Shown: one piece after another, positions 61,223 to 64,000 of the stretch
Numbering within the stretch: position 1 is the first letter of the stretch
Layout: each line of letters begins with the position of its first letter
NCBI RefSeq assembly: GCF_002086795.1
Contig: NZ_MVIM01000004.1
Span: 399,118-463,117, forward strand
From: Mycolicibacterium tusciae
Lineage (GTDB): Bacteria; Actinomycetota; Actinomycetes; Mycobacteriales; Mycobacteriaceae
Length of the DNA stretch: 64,000 bases
Reading direction: 5' to 3'
Translations under genes and position numbers: made by a program
The notes under the pieces: generated by a model
Told to the model about the DNA's origin: nothing
The model's input: the letters and a program-made list of their open reading frames with translations, nothing else
Databases searched by the model: none

Positions 61223-62641
61223 GTGAATAGACGCGGAAAGATCGTCTGCACTCTGGGTCCGGCCACCGCTACTGACGACGCGGTCAAGGCACTGGTCGAG
61301 GCCGGAATGGACGTCGCAAGGCTCAACTTCAGCCATGGCGATTACTCCGATCACGAAGCCAACTACAAGCGCGTTCGCGCAGCATCCGACGCCACCGGCC
61401 GCGCCGTCGGCATCCTCGCCGACCTGCAGGGTCCGAAGATCCGCCTCGGCAGGTTCGCGGCGGGGCCGACCTACTGGGCCGAAGGTGAGACCGTGCGGAT
61501 CACGGTCGACGACTGCGAAGGCACCCACGACCGGGTGTCGACGACCTACAAGCGGCTCGCAGAGGACGCCACCGAGGGCGACCGGGTGCTCGTCGACGAC
61601 GGAAACGTCGGTCTGGTCGTCGACCAGATCGACGGCAACGACGTGGTGTGCACCGTCACCGAAGGCGGCGCGGTCAGCAACAACAAGGGGATGTCGCTGC
61701 CCGGCATGAACGTGTCGGCCCCCGCGCTGTCGGAGAAGGACATCGAGGATCTGGAGTTCGCGCTTCAGATCGGCGTCGACCTGGTCGCGCTGTCGTTCGT
61801 CCGTTCACCCGCCGATATCGAACTCGTGCACGAGATCATGGATCGCGTCGGGCGGCGGGTGCCCGTCATCGCCAAGCTCGAGAAGCCCGAGGCCATCGAC
61901 AATCTCGAAGCCATCGTGCTGGCTTTCGACGCGATCATGGTGGCCCGCGGCGACCTCGGTGTCGAACTACCCTTGGAAGAGGTCCCGCTGGTACAGAAGC
62001 GGGCCATCCAAATGGCAAGGGAGAACGCCAAACCCGTCATCGTCGCGACCCAGATGCTCGAGTCGATGATCGAGAATTCCCGGCCGACCCGCGCCGAGGC
62101 GTCCGATGTCGCGAACGCGGTGCTCGACGGCGCGGACGCCGTGATGCTGTCGGGCGAAACCTCGGTGGGCAAGTACCCGCTGGAGGTCGTCAAGACGATG
62201 GCCCGCATCGTGCGTGCGGTCGAAGAGAACTCGGTCGTCGTCCCGCCGCTCACACACGTGCCCCGCACCAAACGCGGCGTCATCTCGTATGCGGCCCGCG
62301 ATATCGGCGAGCGGCTGGATGCCAAGGCGCTGGTCGCGTACACGCAGTCCGGTGACACGGTCCGCCGGCTCGCACGGTTGCACACCCCGCTGCCGCTGCT
62401 GGCGTTCACGTCGTTGCCCGAGGTCCGCAGCCAGCTCGCGCTGAGCTGGGGCACCGAGACTTTCATCGTTCCGCACATCCAAACCACCGACGGCATGATC
62501 AAGCAGGTCGACAAGTCGCTGCTCGAGCTCGGCCGCTACAAGCGGGGCGACCTGGTGGTCATCATCGCGGGCGCTCCACCGGGCACAGTAGGCTCCACGA
62601 ATCTGATCCACGTGCACCGGATCGGGGAGGACGACGTCTAG
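61223..62641 (+). CDS. pyk: Pyruvate kinase
   Basis: A 472-residue glycolytic enzyme making pyruvate and ATP from PEP and ADP. It starts NRRGKIVCTLGPAT; MARLNFSHG-type GMDVARLNFSHGDY is near 30, DLQGPKIRLGRF near 70, the catalytic Lys in VIAKLEKPEAIDNL near 215, and MVARGDLGVELP near 238. The start GTG 61223 gives exactly the 472 residues of M. tuberculosis PykA (as I recall) and agrees with the leaderless -10. The in-frame ATG 61211 is rejected for that reason. Followed by tesB after 20 bases. Confidence 0.95.
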   Translation: MNRRGKIVCTLGPATATDDAVKALVEAGMDVARLNFSHGDYSDHEANYKRVRAASDATGRAVGILADLQGPKIRLGRFAAGPTYWAEGETVRITVDDCEGTHDRVSTTYKRLAEDATEGDRVLVDDGNVGLVVDQIDGNDVVCTVTEGGAVSNNKGMSLPGMNVSAPALSEKDIEDLEFALQIGVDLVALSFVRSPADIELVHEIMDRVGRRVPVIAKLEKPEAIDNLEAIVLAFDAIMVARGDLGVELPLEEVPLVQKRAIQMARENAKPVIVATQMLESMIENSRPTRAEASDVANAVLDGADAVMLSGETSVGKYPLEVVKTMARIVRAVEENSVVVPPLTHVPRTKRGVISYAARDIGERLDAKALVAYTQSGDTVRRLARLHTPLPLLAFTSLPEVRSQLALSWGTETFIVPHIQTTDGMIKQVDKSLLELGRYKRGDLVVIIAGAPPGTVGSTNLIHVHRIGEDDV

Positions 62642-62661
62642 TCGCACGGATAGGGGGCCAC

Positions 62662-63522
62662 GTGTCAACGGCAGATTTGGACGAGCTGCTGGCGATACTG
62701 GATCTCCGTCAGGTGGACGACGACACGTACGTCGGTTCGCACCCGAGCAAGAATCCGGTGCGCACGTTCGGCGGTCAGATGATGGCGCAGTCCCTGATCG
62801 CGGCGAGCCGCAGCCTCGAACATGTCTTGCCGCCGAGCGCGCTGTCCGTGCATTTCATTGCCGGTGGCGATCCGGAGAAGGACCTCGAATTCCACATCGC
62901 GCGACTGCGCGACGAGCGCCGCTTCGCCAACCGCCGGGTCGACGTGATGCAGGACGGCGTGCTGTTGACCAGCGCGATGGTGTCGTATTTGGCCGGGGGC
63001 CGCAGCCTGGAACACGGGATCGAGCCGCCTGAACTGCCGGATCCGTTGACGGTGCCACCGGTCGACGATCTGCTGCGCGGATACGAGGATGTTGTTCCGC
63101 ATTTCGTGAACGCGCTGCGGCCGATCGACTGGCGCTACACCAACGATCCGACCTGGGTGATGCGCTCAAAGGGGGAGAAGCTCACCTACAACCGGGTCTG
63201 GATGAAGGCCCAGGGCCAAATGCCCGACGACCCCGCACTGCACGCCGCAGCGCTGGCGTATGCGTCGGACACCACGGTGCTGGACTCGATCATCACCACC
63301 CACGGACTGTCCTGGGGGTTCGACCGGATCTTCGCGGTCACCACCAACCACTCGGTGTGGTTTCACCGCCCGGTGCGGTTCGACGAATGGGTGCTTTATT
63401 CGACGTCGTCGCCCGTGGCCGCCGATTCACGGGGCCTGGGCACGGGGCACTTCTTCGACCGGTCGGGTCAGTTGCTGGCGACCGTGGTGCAGGAGGGCAT
63501 CGTCAAGCACTTCCCGCGCTAA
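62662..63522 (+). CDS. tesB: Acyl-CoA thioesterase II
   Basis: A 286-residue double hot-dog thioesterase that hydrolyses acyl-CoA to fatty acid and CoA. Landmarks are RTFGGQMMAQSLIAASRSL (near 34-52), VHFIAGGDPEKDLEFHIARLRDERRFANRRVDVMQDG, in parts, and the second half with SLDHSVWFHRP-type TTNHSVWFHRPVRFDEWVL. GTG 62662 follows AGGGGG. The gene order pyk-tesB matches Rv1617-Rv1618. The stop overlaps that of the convergent DUF4190 gene by 4 bases. Confidence 0.92.
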   Translation: MSTADLDELLAILDLRQVDDDTYVGSHPSKNPVRTFGGQMMAQSLIAASRSLEHVLPPSALSVHFIAGGDPEKDLEFHIARLRDERRFANRRVDVMQDGVLLTSAMVSYLAGGRSLEHGIEPPELPDPLTVPPVDDLLRGYEDVVPHFVNALRPIDWRYTNDPTWVMRSKGEKLTYNRVWMKAQGQMPDDPALHAAALAYASDTTVLDSIITTHGLSWGFDRIFAVTTNHSVWFHRPVRFDEWVLYSTSSPVAADSRGLGTGHFFDRSGQLLATVVQEGIVKHFPR

Positions 63523-64000
63523 GGCGTTGGGGTGACGGTGATCGAGAACTGGTCCTCGAGGTTCTGGGTGAACTGGTCCGAGCACTCCTGCTGGGCAGCC
63601 GGATCCGAGCCGGCCCGGTTCAGGCAGTCGACGAGGTCGGTCCCGCCGACTTCACCGAATCCCCATATGAACAGCCCGATTACGACGATGGCCTCGATGA
63701 TGCTGAGGAATCCGAGCACGATCCCGGCAATAGCGACGCCTCCGTTGGTCGCCTCCCCGCGCTTGGCCTTGCCCCACCCGAGGAACCCGAGAATCACTGC
63801 GACGACGCCGAGTACGACGCCACCGACGACAGTCAGCAGCGCGATGATGGCGGTCACCAATGCCGCGATTCCCAAACCATTTTGGGGTGCGGACGGTGGC
63901 GGTGCGTACCCGCCGTACGGCGCCTGCTGCTGCGGCGGCGGATAGCCTCCGGGATACGCACCGTAGGACGGTGGTGGGGGTCCGGCCGGCGGGTACGCAC
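63519..64000 (-). CDS. DUF4190 membrane protein, 3' part (5' end outside window)
   Basis: The open frame runs off the right edge. The visible part starts with a Pro/Tyr/Gly-rich stretch (…APYGGYAPPPSAPQNG), then two membrane helices (LGIAALVTAIIALLTVVGGV and IAGIVLGFLSIIEAIVVIG) with the basic loop GWGKAKRGEATNGG between them, the DUF4190 signature. A short extracellular tail with two Cys (in DCLNRAGS and QECSDQ) follows. A TTG at 63875 could be misread as a start, but the frame continues upstream. Function unknown. Confidence 0.82.
   Translation of the reverse strand, partial: AYPPAGPPPPSYGAYPGGYPPPQQQAPYGGYAPPPSAPQNGLGIAALVTAIIALLTVVGGVVLGVVAVILGFLGWGKAKRGEATNGGVAIAGIVLGFLSIIEAIVVIGLFIWGFGEVGGTDLVDCLNRAGSDPAAQQECSDQFTQNLEDQFSITVTPTP

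Noticed and set aside
61211..62641. ATG 61211 as the pyk start
   Set aside because: The ATG lies within the -10-like TATGCT; GTG 61223 gives the family N-terminus and length.
63519..63875. DUF4190 gene as a complete 118-residue protein starting at TTG 63875
   Set aside because: The frame continues upstream to the window edge with a Pro/Tyr/Gly-rich segment typical of the family, so the gene is truncated by the window.

Overview
The window is high-GC DNA from a Mycobacterium/Mycolicibacterium-type actinobacterium. The evidence is the division and cell wall (dcw) cluster with wag31 and sepF but no ftsA, a meso-diaminopimelate-type MurE, genes for phosphatidylinositol mannoside and lipomannan/lipoarabinomannan (pimB, mptA, an Rv2181-type mannosyltransferase), FadD and PknL, many GTG and TTG starts, and gene order matching M. 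tuberculosis Rv2192c down to Rv2143. Rv numbers here are family anchors recalled from memory, not search results. No tRNA, rRNA, CRISPR array, prophage or intact insertion sequence was seen.

Layout. 1-5.8 kb: the trpD 3' end, a DEDDh/GIY-YIG nuclease, a small Cys4 protein, RipC, a membrane-anchored HExxH protein and PimB. 5.8-13.9 kb: fadD15 faces a compact operon of two START-like proteins, an ArsA/Get3-like ATPase, a Cys/Pro-rich small protein and a PlsC-type acyltransferase. A lipoglycan mannosyltransferase, a membrane protein and an RNase T-like exoribonuclease follow. 13.9-21.6 kb: aroG, pknL, the PknL-substrate DNA-binding protein, idsA2-mptA, an acetyltransferase-lppM pair and a DUF3040 protein, closed by a strong terminator. 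21.8-42.5 kb: the dcw cluster, mraZ-rsmH-ftsL-ftsI-murE-murF-mraY-murD-ftsW-murG-murC-ftsQ-ftsZ-pgeF-yggS-sepF-yggT-wag31 plus a small membrane protein. Most junctions are ATGA/GTGA overlaps, which implies translational coupling. Three MraZ-type direct repeats precede mraZ, and a structured leader resembling the actinobacterial mraW RNA motif precedes rsmH.

42.5-54.2 kb is an accessory block: a phosphoribosyltransferase, a START-epimerase fusion, a glutamine amidotransferase with a lipoprotein of beta-lactamase fold that lacks its SxxK residues, a tandem phospholipase D-like pair, a LuxR remnant, a 13E12/DUF222 HNH protein, and a TetR-controlled SDR/Baeyer-Villiger pair. 54.2-64 kb is core metabolism: TM2 and DUF2752 membrane proteins, gltBD (glutamate synthase), pyk, tesB and the 3' part of a DUF4190 protein. 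In M. tuberculosis the TM2/DUF2752/pykA/tesB genes lie far from dcw, so the accessory block appears to sit on a rearrangement junction.

Main points for a second look: a short 32-base repeat inserted in frame in genes; the START/ArsA-like/CxxC/PlsC operon as an uncharacterised lipid-handling system; the non-catalytic beta-lactamase-fold lipoprotein; the duplicated PLD genes with one altered HKD motif; and several genes whose -10 box sits exactly where a leaderless mRNA would need it.
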